Position numbers and translations under genes: made by a program. The notes below the pieces were generated by a model. The model was given only the letters and a program-made list of their open reading frames with translations. It did no database searches and was not told the origin of the DNA. A stretch of DNA of 64,000 bases from Stereum hirsutum FP-91666 SS1 (lineage: Eukaryota; Basidiomycota; Agaricomycetes; Russulales; Stereaceae), in NCBI RefSeq assembly GCF_000264905.1, contig NW_006763132.1, positions 3,140,550 to 3,204,549 of the forward strand. The letters are read 5' to 3'. Below, in pieces: positions 12,401 through 21,845 of the stretch (position 1 is the stretch's first letter; the number at the start of each line of letters is the position of its first letter).

Positions 12401-13493
12401 TTAGCAGAGAAAGAACGCGGAGAGTCTGAATGTAATATGGTCTTACGTCGTGTTTCTGCGTAGCGGAATATGATGGTCAGATGTTTATCAACTGTGAGTG
12501 GACAAAAACACAAACCTTCAAGATCTTCATGAACCCAGTGATGTTCAACTTCGAATACAAAGCCAAATCATGCACATCCGCAACAAGGATCGTAACCTCC
12601 TCATCCAACAAATGCCACTGCTCCTCGATCGAATCCAGACTACTAAACGAATGTCTGTCGTCCTCCCCATCTTCGCTCGACCCGTCGACGTCGTCGTCGG
12701 AATCGTCATCCGAGCCGGCATCTTGAGCATAGTCGTGGCAACGGACTTGCGCCTCTGTGTCGTCGCCTTCGCGCGCTGTGGTTGAGGTAGCTTGTATATC
12801 GTTGGTGCTTCGGCTGTGACGTGACTGGGAGTGGGAGGATTGGGATTGATGACGGCCTTCGGAGATGTAAGTCTCGGACATCAATCGTTTTGTCTTTTTC
12901 TGGGCTTCACGGATACGGGACGCGAATTGCGACGTCTAACATTTCGCCGACAAAGAGGCAGAATCGGAACCGAGGAAAGGCGAAAGTGCGGCGATGATTG
13001 GCAATAGAGGAATAGGATCCCAAGACGAACGTGAAGCAAATAGCAAAGAAAACAAATGCGGTCAGTGACATGCGAACGTGTACGGGCAATACGGAGAAGA
13101 CGGGAACGCGAGGGTCGGAGGAGCCACAGAGCGCACCGGAGGAAGGACGGAGGGTGGAGTGGAAGGCATAGCGGCGCACCTTCTCGGCTTGAAAGGTGTA
13201 GATTTTGTCAACCTCTTGTTCAAGCCTCTGCTCGAAGAAGGCTTCGTCTTCGGCGTTCCAATCATTGCCTGTCGTCCTTTGCTGTAATGTGCGGCGAACT
13301 CCTGTCAGTAAGAACACGAGCCAAAAGGACATGAATTGTATCCGGACCTTGAGAAGCTTCTTTAGGCCATTGTAGTCGAGATATGATGGCTTCCACTCAT
13401 CGTAGAGCGTCGTCTGTTAGAAGAGCAAAGATGAGTAGAAGACAGCGTAGGGTGCCACCCGAAACGCACCTGGATCTTCTTTCCGAACTTCAT
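9403..13493 (-). CDS. VTC4: Vacuolar transporter chaperone catalytic subunit, Vtc4-like polyphosphate polymerase
   Basis: Three-domain VTC protein. The N-terminal SPX domain starts MKFGKKIQ (13470-13493), [22 protein letters not shown] (13348-13413), then an exon beginning QRTTGNDWN. The central tunnel domain carries [31 protein letters not shown] and PKFSKFIHG, the basic and acidic residues expected of an active polymerase. It ends in a three-helix DUF202-type region ([12 protein letters not shown] joined to [13 protein letters not shown]). In yeast the complex makes polyphosphate from ATP and moves it into the vacuole, and SPX binds inositol pyrophosphates. About a dozen exons join in frame. 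Two low-complexity linkers stand out: an acidic Ser/Asp stretch in SPX near 12.6-12.8 kb, and about 290 residues between polymerase and membrane domain. Retained tunnel residues favour Vtc4 over Vtc2/3. Confidence 0.9.
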
Positions 13494-13837
13494 GACCAGT
13501 CGTCAACGAAGGAGAGACAGGGGGAGGGATCAGATGGAGGAGGTTAAGCAGAGCAGCGGCGTGCGACGAAGGTACTTGTATTGCCTTTGGGGCACACGAC
13601 CACAAACTTCAGCGTCGGTCAACGTCGAATCGCATTCGCAGACGAACGAACGTGCGTTACGTGATCCGCCGTTCCAGTCCTCCAAAAAGAATCCCCAGGC
13701 AGCCAATCTGTCGGATCCCGCCGGCGATCTCTGAAATTGTTTTACGCAAATCTCGATCACTCACGTTTGCGCGTCCCCGCTCCGGCGCCATCACTCGGGT
13801 ATCCCGTTTTGCGAGCTCGTGTTCGTCGTCGGCGACC
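13494..13837. promoter_or_regulatory. Shared divergent promoter of VTC4 and GTR2
   Basis: The VTC4 start codon (13493, minus) and GTR2 start codon (13838, plus) are 344 bp apart and point away from each other, so this segment must hold both promoters. No clear TATA box is seen in either direction. Confidence 0.55.
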
Positions 13838-16339
13838 ATGAACGTGCCTGCTTCCTCGTCGACCGAGACCACGATGAGCGACGATATTTACAGGACGAAA
13901 ATCCTACTGCTCGGCCAGCGAAGGTGTGTCTGTGAGCCTCGGCTGCCCATAGTCCTAGTTGACGCGCAGTGAGCACCCCCTGACCTTTTCCCGATCGCCG
14001 TCGTTCAGGAGTGGGAAGACGTCCATCCAACAAGTCCTTTTCAACGAGGGCGTCCCCAAGCAGACGTTCTATCTGGAGCCCACAACCCGTATCCTGAAGC
14101 ACAGATACGAGTGCGTATCGCTCCTCCCGACGAGCGCAATCAGCTCCTGATTCTGCGGTCTGACCAGTACAGTCATTCCACTCGAGATTTGGGACTGTCC
14201 TGGGAATGCCACAACAGACTCCCTCGGTGTTCCTCTCTCCCGTTTCTCCCTCATCATCTTTGTCATTGATATCCAAGTACGTGACCTTTCACCTGGTATA
14301 TCCTTCCTCGAACTCTTTCGACATAGCCCACCGTACTATGCCGTCTTATCCCCTCCAACTCTTCTGATTCTCACTGACTTCTACTCGGTCTCTGTTCTTT
14401 CACTTTATGATACAAGGACTCTTATCCACACCCCATCTCTCGTCTTCTCCACTTCTTCACACAAGCGTATCAGGAATGCCCCACCACCCCGCTCGAAGTC
14501 TTTGTACACAAGTCCGAGGCAATCGCTGATGAGTACAAGTACGGTATGTCCGTTCATTGCATTCTTACCTCGCCTTCTGTGTGGGACTCGCGTTGTGGCT
14601 AGCTCTCGTGCTATCCCCAGAGTCCAGAGTCACAATCATCCGCACACATATGCACACACATACATTCCTTTGGCGCGATACGGCATCGTCGCTATCTTCG
14701 TCCCTCCATATGAGTTTTCGAATTTCCTTCTTTTGTGAAGACGTGGTCCAGCGCACAGCTTCTCTCGGTTTCTCGTTATATTGCCTGCTTACATTGCGCC
14801 CGAGCGTGCTGTGTGGCGTGATGCGAGCTTCGACGTGGGAGGCCGCTACATATATCGATGCTCACACGGTCATGGTTCTGTTTCTTTTCCTTTCCTCTGC
14901 TTACTCTCTAAACGCGTAAGACCGAGCCGTCCCTCACAGAGGGAACACCCAAGTCTAATCATTTGTGCTCGAACTCCACATGCTCCTAACTGAGTACTGA
15001 GACTCAGACCATGTCCAAAACTCAGCGCGAAGTCCGCGTCTTCTTCTGACTGCGAGGGAGAGCCCGACCTCACGCTCTGCTGTTCATGGTCCAGTGACTC
15101 GAACACGGTGCTCCGTCATGTGGATTCCGTTCTCCATAACCATATCCGTCCTTTCTTCTTTTAGAAGTACTAGGAAAGGAGTTTAGGTTAGCATGTACAT
15201 TATTAGTCGCTGTAACGTGATCTAGACTGAGAGTCAGGCTAGTGTCTTGGTGATTACGACTTTTGGCTCGAGCTCTCGATCTTGTTAGGCAAATGCTGTA
15301 TGACATGCAGTGCTACGCCGAAGTCGAGAGGTGCACCGTATTCCATTCGGAGCAAACGCTCTTTGAAAGCATGGCAGGCAGCCTACCTCTGTTCATCTCA
15401 ACGGTTTTAGCAAAGTACATACTAAGCTTACTGATAACACATCTTCCTCTCTCACAGAATCCTTCCGTCCCCTCCACGACCGCATTCTCGACTCGCTCGA
15501 AGACGCCCTCGCCGAATCCGATCCCTCCAACGACGCCATCGACATGATACCGATCAACTTCCACCTCACGTCTATATACGATCACTCCTTGCACGAGGCA
15601 TTCTCGAAGGTGCTGGGCAGGATTGTGGATTCGTTGCCTTGGTTGGAGGAGTTGTTGAATTCGTTTTGTGCGGTATGTTCTATATTTGTCTAAATTCATA
15701 CGGCGTATCTTGTATTGACTAGATCGCTACCACCGTCGAACGCGCAGAATTCTCAAGCCTCAAAAGCGTACATCTTCGATATAAAGTCGGGACTGCGGGT
15801 GGCGCACGATGGGTCTCCGCCAGTGGGTGCGACGCACGAACTTTGTTGTGATTATATCAAGACTTTGAATGCTTTTGGACCTTTATACAGGTAATTTGCT
15901 CTTCCTCTGCCGTTTAACTCTTCCCCTGCGCTTTCAGAGTTTGGTTTGACCTGCTGACTTACTCGCAATGTGTCCTTGGTGGTGAAGATCAGAATCTGAC
16001 AGTCCGCTGCGTCTGTGCTCTGTCGCTCCAACTCCGAAGACTACATCTTACACACCATCGTCTCAATCACCCTCACCACAAACATCCACAACCCACCCAC
16101 AACTTCCCTTCTACCCCTCCTCCTCCCTATCCCTCTCCTCCCAATCCAACGCCACCCAAGGGACAACGATAACTTATCACCAACTCACGCCTCATCTCGC
16201 TCTTCTGGCTGTGTTGCCTACTAGTATTTGGGAGGGGAGGAGAGGATTGGTGGAGTATAATGTTGTGTGGATGAGGGAGGGTGTTAGGGAGATTTGGGAG
16301 GAGGAGTGGGGAGCGAGGGGGGTGGGGAGTGAGGCGTAG
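13838..16339 (+). CDS. GTR2: Rag-family GTPase, Gtr2/RagC-like
   Basis: A Rag GTPase subunit that, as a Gtr1-Gtr2 heterodimer on the vacuole, passes amino-acid signals to TORC1 (family knowledge). Exon 1 ([18 protein letters not shown]) ends in KILLLGQRR and splices to complete the P-loop GQRRSGKTS. Later motifs are IWDCPGN (G3), VFVHKSE (G4-like) and the RagC-type C-terminal segment [22 protein letters not shown] ... [13 protein letters not shown]. The roadblock-like domain continues to the stop at 16339 ([20 protein letters not shown]). TSIYDHS and the length, about 390 residues, favour Gtr2 over Gtr1. A second in-frame ATG (MSDDIY) at 13874 could also serve. The last exon carries a Ser/Thr/Pro insert near 16030-16150. 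One intron is 914 bp long, far above its neighbours. Confidence 0.87.
14544..15457 (+). other. Unusually long (914 bp) intron of GTR2
   Basis: The donor GTATGT follows ADEYKYG codons at 14543, and the acceptor CTCTCTCACAG ends at 15457, where [11 protein letters not shown] resumes in frame. Protein continuity with the Rag family shows nothing is missing between. Other introns of the window are about 50-80 bp. I found no domain-bearing frame inside it on either strand. Confidence 0.7.
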
Positions 16340-16530
16340 GCGTAGGTGCGGGTTGGGAGGGGACGTGGGATTAGGAGAAAGAGAAGTTTCGGGGACGGAA
16401 ACGCGAAGTCTATGTTTGTGGCGGTTTACCCGCAAATTAGATAGACTGTCTCCGATGAGAACAGTCTGCTTACAAGACGGCTACTCCTCATCTAAGCATT
16501 GTTATTCTCTACGTTATAATCTTCTGTATT

Positions 16531-16941
16531 AGGGCATATACGTAGCGGTTCACATCGCGTTTTTGCGATGTGAACTAAACCCATGATGGGTTCAATACTT
16601 CTGATTTTTGTCCCGTTGGAGCCTCGAAGCTCAATTCACACTCTGTGCGATTTCGATGCGAGAGGGGCATCCTCCGGCCTCTGCCCGTTCACTGACGTCG
16701 TTCGAAACAGCACACACTTTGGCGGAAGGCCCACGTACTGTACATAGATCCCAAAAGAATCACTGTATCAAAGGCCATCAGGAAAGGGGACGGGAATGAG
16801 AGCAAAAGTGGACCCGTTTCGAGGATCCAAACTCAATGTGAACTGAGTATTATATCTAGCACTAGCTCGAGATTTCGAGTTCACACTTTTCGTTTTCAGG
16901 ATGACGAACGAAACTGATGTGAACCGCTACATATATGCCCT
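16531..16941. mobile_element. MITE-like element with 26-bp terminal inverted repeats
   Basis: The left end (16531-16556) starts AGGGCATATACGTAGCGGTT. The right end (16916-16941) is its reverse complement with one mismatch in 26. Both sides are flanked by ATT (16528-16530 and 16942-16944); if the outer AG is taken as flank, a TA duplication also fits. The 411-bp body has no coding capacity. This is the structure of a non-autonomous DNA transposon in the gap between GTR2 and RanGAP. Confidence 0.75.
16548..16575. repeat. Hairpin inside the left end of the MITE-like element
   Basis: GTTCACATCGC (16548-16558), a 6-nt loop and GCGATGTGAAC (16565-16575) form a perfect 11-bp stem overlapping the terminal repeat. 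A second small inverted repeat (AACCC/GGGTT) follows at 16577-16592. Confidence 0.8.
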
Positions 16942-17259
16942 ATTGTTCCGAAGCGTTTGAATGGATGGGCCACAACTTCGAATTTATTTCTGGGATGCGT
17001 GGCGCACCGGCCGGACCGGAGAGCATCGGACCAGGATTTGGCCCTTGGTGTCGCGCTTTGTGAACAACGTGTTCCTTCGTTCCTTCCCCTTCGCATTCCA
17101 TCTTGATTTTCTCGCTGTCTACTTGATTTCTTGCTCGCACTCTCTACTCACTACTATCTCTATACAAGGACTGCACGTTCATAACCTCGTACCCGGATCG
17201 TCTTCAACAGTAAAAGCTGCCCATCCTTGTTGCTTGCCATAGGCTATAAGATCTCAATC

Positions 17260-18656
17260 ATGGCGCTACCGAATTTCAAGATATTCGACCTCCGTGGAAG
17301 GAATCTCAGATTAGAGTCGCGAGAAGATGCTCTGCTTTACATCGGTGAACTGGATGCAAGTATCGTCGAGGAAATATACCTAGCGGACGTAACATTTGGC
17401 GTCGGGGCGGCAGAGGCTCTTGGTGAAGTGATCAAGAAAATCAAACATCTGAAGGTTCGTTTCCAGTAGTATTTGTGTTCGATCTTGTATATTGCCACCA
17501 TTATTATCTAGAGATCGCACACTGACGCACTTACACATCACATGATCATAACTTTTAGGTCGCAGGACTTTCGGACATCTTCATCGGTCGCTCCACCAAC
17601 GAAGTACTGAAGGCTCTCCCTCTCATCTGCAACGCTCTCATAGACAAGCCGAGTCTCGTCGAGCTTGATCTGAGCAACAACGCCATTGGTGCTCGCGTCG
17701 TGGACATACTTGTGCCGCTTCTCACTCAGAACCGTCATATCGAGGTCCTGAAGCTGAATAATAATGGCTTCGGACCCGAGGCGGGTACCATCGTCGCCAA
17801 CGCTCTCATCGAAGCCGCGAGGCTCAGCACAAACTTAGGGCAGGCCTCCCAGCTTCGTGTCGTCATGTGCGGGCGGAATCGTCTGGAGAACGAATCCGCG
17901 ACGGCTTGGGCACGAGCGTTCGCGGCACACCCGAACTTGCAACAAGTTGAACTACAAAATAATGGGATCCGAGAAGAAGGGTTCGGTGCGATTTTGCGTG
18001 GATTGGCATGTTGTGGAGATCTAAGGTATCTCAACTTGCGAGATAACAATTCGATGGATGCATATCCGGGTATCGATTTTGCGATGTCGGAACGAGAGCA
18101 TCATGGATGGCAGGCTTTGAAGGAGCTCTTGCCCGCCGTGCGGAAACTTCGGTTTTTGGACCTTTCAGACTGTGGACTCAATGCTCCTGGCTCGATGGCG
18201 CTTGTTCATGCCCTTGCGGATGGTCACCAGAAGGAACTCGAAACACTTTTACTGGAGAACAATGATATTGTGGACAACGTGTACAAGGATCTGGTAAGCG
18301 TGTTATCGGATCGACTTCCCGCCCTCACGACGCTCGGTCTCGCCTGTAACGAGGACCTCGAGAGCGACGTCGTCAGCGCTCTGAATGCAATGCTAGAGGC
18401 CCGTGGTGGGAGAGTTGTGATCGAGGACGAAGACGAGGATCTGCCGGAGGAGAAGGGAGTGGATGCGGCGAGGACCGAAGTACCAAACCAAGGCAGTGTA
18501 GGAGACGACGACGAGATATTGAGCGACCTTGCCAATATGTTTGGCGTTATGGATATTGGCGACCAGGACTCGAAGGTCAACCGAGAGTATGTCCAGATTG
18601 TGCTCCGTTGCTTTATGTTTGTTTTGCTGTTAGCGCTGTACTTTCTACTTAGATGA
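17260..18656 (+). CDS. RNA1: Ran GTPase-activating protein (RanGAP/Rna1), leucine-rich repeat
   Basis: Activates GTP hydrolysis by Ran in the cytoplasm, setting the gradient for nuclear transport. Exon 1 is 17260-17454 (MALPNFKIFDLRGRNLRLES) and exon 2 starts at 17559 with VAGLSDIFIGRSTNEV. The Arg of FIGR and the Asn of LKLNNNGFG match residues known to matter in fission-yeast Rna1. Eleven or so leucine-rich repeats (LVELDLSNNAIG, LRYLNLRDNNS, LRFLDLSDCGL, LETLLLENNDI) are followed by an acidic tail (DEDEDLPEEKG). About 410 residues, family-typical. A predicted last intron at 18587-18652 (GTATGT ... CTACTTAG) removes 66 nt, leaving NRE then stop. Unspliced, the frame stays open, adds a hydrophobic tail and ends at the same TGA. 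Confidence 0.9.
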
Positions 18657-19461
18657 TGCACTGGATGTGTTATCCATTTCAATTTTTGATCATATCTTCG
18701 TGCATGATAAGGGTATGGCGGTTTCATTCATCCCGATGAAGAGGCCGCCAGAGGAGCGAACTTGTCGAACGTAGCGGCGATTCCTGGACGGTACTGAATG
18801 TCGCGATACATTGAGACATTCTTCATAGAAATCTTGTCTTACGACCTTTGCGTATAGGATCCTTATCCAACCGTGAAATACCGAATTTTCGGGTGGAGCT
18901 TGCATGGGCCACACTGCTTTGTGTTGTGTGGCGACATGATCAGGACCTCGGCAGTTACCGTAACCTTGTCCATGTGGCACGGTTGAGCGCAACTCTCTCC
19001 CGTTACCAATAATCTTGCTGGCTTTCTTGTGTGGACTCTTCGTAAGTAACCAATGATCAGAGGGTTTTTAGGATGCTCAATATTGTCTAGGGTCCTTGCA
19101 AGGTATGAGCGTGTAGTATTTTCATCGTGTTGCCGGGTAGTCAAACAAGTTTGGATGCAGTCGACAAGGTTGAAAGTACTCAGCCGGCCGCTGTTACTTT
19201 CGCTCCCGACGCAGTGACCTGTGCTTGGCTGCAAGGCTCAATGAAACCCTATTTTCATAGGTAATATGATTGATGGCTATACTTCTCTCACCATACCGAT
19301 ACTTTTGTTTCTTATCACCGGGCAGCCCACGCAATATGATCTTGCCGTACACTTCAACTGCGACCACTCGCATGCTACCGGCAGTTTCACCGCACGTCAG
19401 TAGTCCTTCAGATAATTTGCATGCTAGGAACTTTCATTTTCTAAACATATGTGTGTATGCA
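18657..19461. other. Intergenic interval between RanGAP and the PrpF gene
   Basis: No supported gene. Short frames here have no recognisable domain. In-frame codons exist upstream of the PrpF start back to 19270, so part of this could be 5' UTR or an N-terminal extension. Confidence 0.45.
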
Positions 19462-21005
19462 ATGCGGCCACAGATCCGGAGCCGTATGTTTGGAACGAGG
19501 ACCTTGAAGGAAACACGAAATCCGCTTCCGGCGACCTTCATGCGTGGCGGAACATCGAAAGGTATATACGTCGCTTGTATATTTTCCTGCTCAGAGGCTT
19601 CCAAAATCTTTGCTGCAATAGAAACTGACCATACCTTGTCGCCGTTCACGGTTTTCTTATAGGCATTTATATCAACAGAGCTGATCTCCCCATCGATCGT
19701 GCTGAATGGCCTCGCATCTTTTTGGGGATCATGGGCTCACCAGATCTCGAATATGGACGGCAGTTGAACGGGATGGGAGGCGGAGTCTCGTCGCTTTCGA
19801 AAATATGCGTCGTTGGACCACCAACCACATCCAACACCCCTCCAACGGCAGCTACGAATTCGCCTGACATCGGAGCTATCTCTCCCCACAACTTCTCCTC
19901 TGCCCACCACGCCAAATATCCTTCCTCTGATGATGCGACCGTAGACGTCGAGTATACGTTCGTGCAAGTCGGCATCAAAGACAGCGTAGTCGATTACTCG
20001 GGAAATTGTGGCAATCTGTCGAGCATGATTGGCGTCTTTGCAGTGGACGAGGGCATGTGCGTACCTCGCATATCCACTTCGGCCCCAACGGATGTGGATG
20101 GTGAGATGGCGAGAGGTACGGTACGGGCATGGAACACGAACACGAACAAGAGAATCGACAATACTTTTCCCATCGAGCAGGTGGAATACGGATCGGACTC
20201 GATATCGAGGGAGCGAGCTAGCAAGGACGGGCGACGATGGGTGCCGGTGCTAGATATGGAGGAAGCAAGCGTTGCCGGCGTATCCGGTATGGCATCCCAG
20301 ATCATCCTGGATTTCGTGAACCCCGGAGGAGCAAGGACGGGGAAACTGCTTCCTACAGGCGGTCCATTGGACTTTCTTGCGCTTCCATCACATTTTCAAC
20401 CGCCGACCTTGGCCTTCCATTCGAATCAGGCCGTCAATGTGAAGGTGGAGGTGTCTTTGATTGATGCGACGAATCCGACGGTCTTCGTCAGTGAGTCTGC
20501 GGTCCGCGATACACTGTGCCAGATAACAGGTTCTGCGCAATCAGCCGCTGCCAGCGGTGCTGAATCTAGTGTGATACCGTTGGATTTCAGCAGCGGTGAA
20601 CTTATGGGTTTGCTGGAATGGATCAGAAAGGCCGGCGCGGAACGTATGGGCTTGGATCCATCTGCTCAGGCGCAACCAAAGATTGCCATCATCAGCCTCC
20701 CTCCCGCTTTGGACGATGTGGACCTTGAAGTCCGCGCTTTGTCCATGGGTGTACCGCATAAGGCTGTCCCGATGACGGTGGGACTTTGTCTAGGCGTTGC
20801 TGTACGTATACCTGGGACCAATGCTCATAAGGCCGTATCCGAAGGACGGAGAACGATCAAGAAGAAAGGCTCGAAGTTGGTGACGCTGAAACACCCGGGA
20901 GGTACGGTAGATGTCGGAGCTGAGTTTGATGAGAGTGGTGACGTGAGGAGTGCGAAAGTTGTGCGGACAGGGAGGAGGTTGATGAGAGGAGTCGTTTGGT
21001 GGTGA
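19462..21005 (+). CDS. PrpF-family isomerase (2-methylaconitate / oxalomesaconate type)
   Basis: A diaminopimelate-epimerase-fold protein of the PrpF family, which moves double bonds in small unsaturated acids such as 2-methylaconitate or 4-oxalomesaconate. The N-terminal signature LPATFMRGGTSKGI spans an intron (donor near 19560, acceptor TTATAG at 19662) and continues IYINRADLP. NGMGGGVSSLSKICVV, VDYSGNCGNLSSMIGVFAVDEG and VNPGGARTGKLLPTG follow, as does NPTVFVSESAV. The C-terminal segment contains PHKAVPMTVGLCLGVAVRIPGT. The start at 19462 (MRPQIRSRMFG) is chosen as the nearest ATG before the conserved core. An in-frame ATG at 19270 would add about 64 residues that could be a mitochondrial presequence. 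About 470 residues. Substrate unknown; a methylcitrate or aromatic-degradation role is only inferred from the family. Confidence 0.85.
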
Positions 21006-21210
21006 CATTCGGGACCCTGGTGAGTTATTTATTCCGAATACACTGCGTCGTTACTCTTAATGTGTCTGTTACAGTATCCCGCCGTGTCTGATAATATGTC
21101 TGGGTGTGAGTGTTTCGAGCATTTCCCCCGTGTATAACCTCGCAGCTACGTCACAGTTGTCTACGTCAGCATGCCAATTGACACTGCTCTTATTTGAGCG
21201 ACATGATGAG

Positions 21211-21284
21211 TGTGGCTATCGTGCCTCTATCGAACTATGGACAGCTATGTGGCTATCGTGCCTTCATCGAAATATGGACAGCTA
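21211..21284. repeat. 37-bp tandem duplication
   Basis: Two head-to-tail 37-bp units (21211-21247 and 21248-21284), each beginning TGTGGCTATCGTGCC and ending ATGGACAGCTA, with about three mismatches. Non-coding. Confidence 0.85.
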
Positions 21285-21472
21285 CAAGTCTGGCATCTCC
21301 TGCACGACACAGTGCTCATGGTTCGGGTTCTCTGACTCTATTTCAGGCAATGCCCTTCGTTCTGTGTGGGTTACCACCAGTGATGTCAGGTGCTATATGA
21401 CTATTTATGGCCATCACGTCGACAGGCGAACAATTTTGATTCTAACACGTTGATCAAGGGGCGCCATATAAC

Positions 21473-21759
21473 CTATTCGAAAGGAGTTTCAACACTCTCG
21501 TCCTGAGTTTTTGTCGAAGTGGCTATCGCTTTGGGCCTCGTGAGCTAGCTCGGCGTGATACGTTGGTCTTACGATAAGTACTTACCTCGAATATCCTACC
21601 GCACTCTACACGTCCCAAGGAGGATTCACAGAGGATCGTTGCGGCGTTGACAGATTCGAACAATGATCTGGTGCGTTCTGTGATCTCGAGCTGTGCTTCA
21701 GTCTGGCATATAAGTCGCTTCGCTTCTTCGTTCTCTCCCCCGGGACCAAGACTTGACAT
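21473..21759 (-). CDS. Possible small two-exon protein, unknown
   Basis: A minus-strand frame starts MSSLGPGGENEEAKRL and runs 58 residues to a strong donor, GAG|GTAAGT, near 21587. An acceptor CTAG about 50 bp on (near 21539) restores the same frame, giving LTRPKAIATSTKTQDESVE and a stop at 21473, about 82 residues in all. The chain is hydrophilic and helix-prone, with no domain I recognise. It lies head-to-head with the start of the DUF6535 gene and nearly touches it, so it could be chance or antisense. The donor and acceptor quality is the only reason to list it. Confidence 0.25.
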
Positions 21760-21845
21760 ATTGATCTGTAGCGACGTCATGTAGGTATTTGTGCTACAAT
21801 CGCAGTGATCAAACAAGTCCACACTAATATTTACCGTATCCAGGT

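Noticed and set aside
19270..19461. N-terminal extension of the PrpF protein
   Set aside because: Open in frame but unlike the family core. Kept as a possibility only, since the later ATG is closer to the conserved start.
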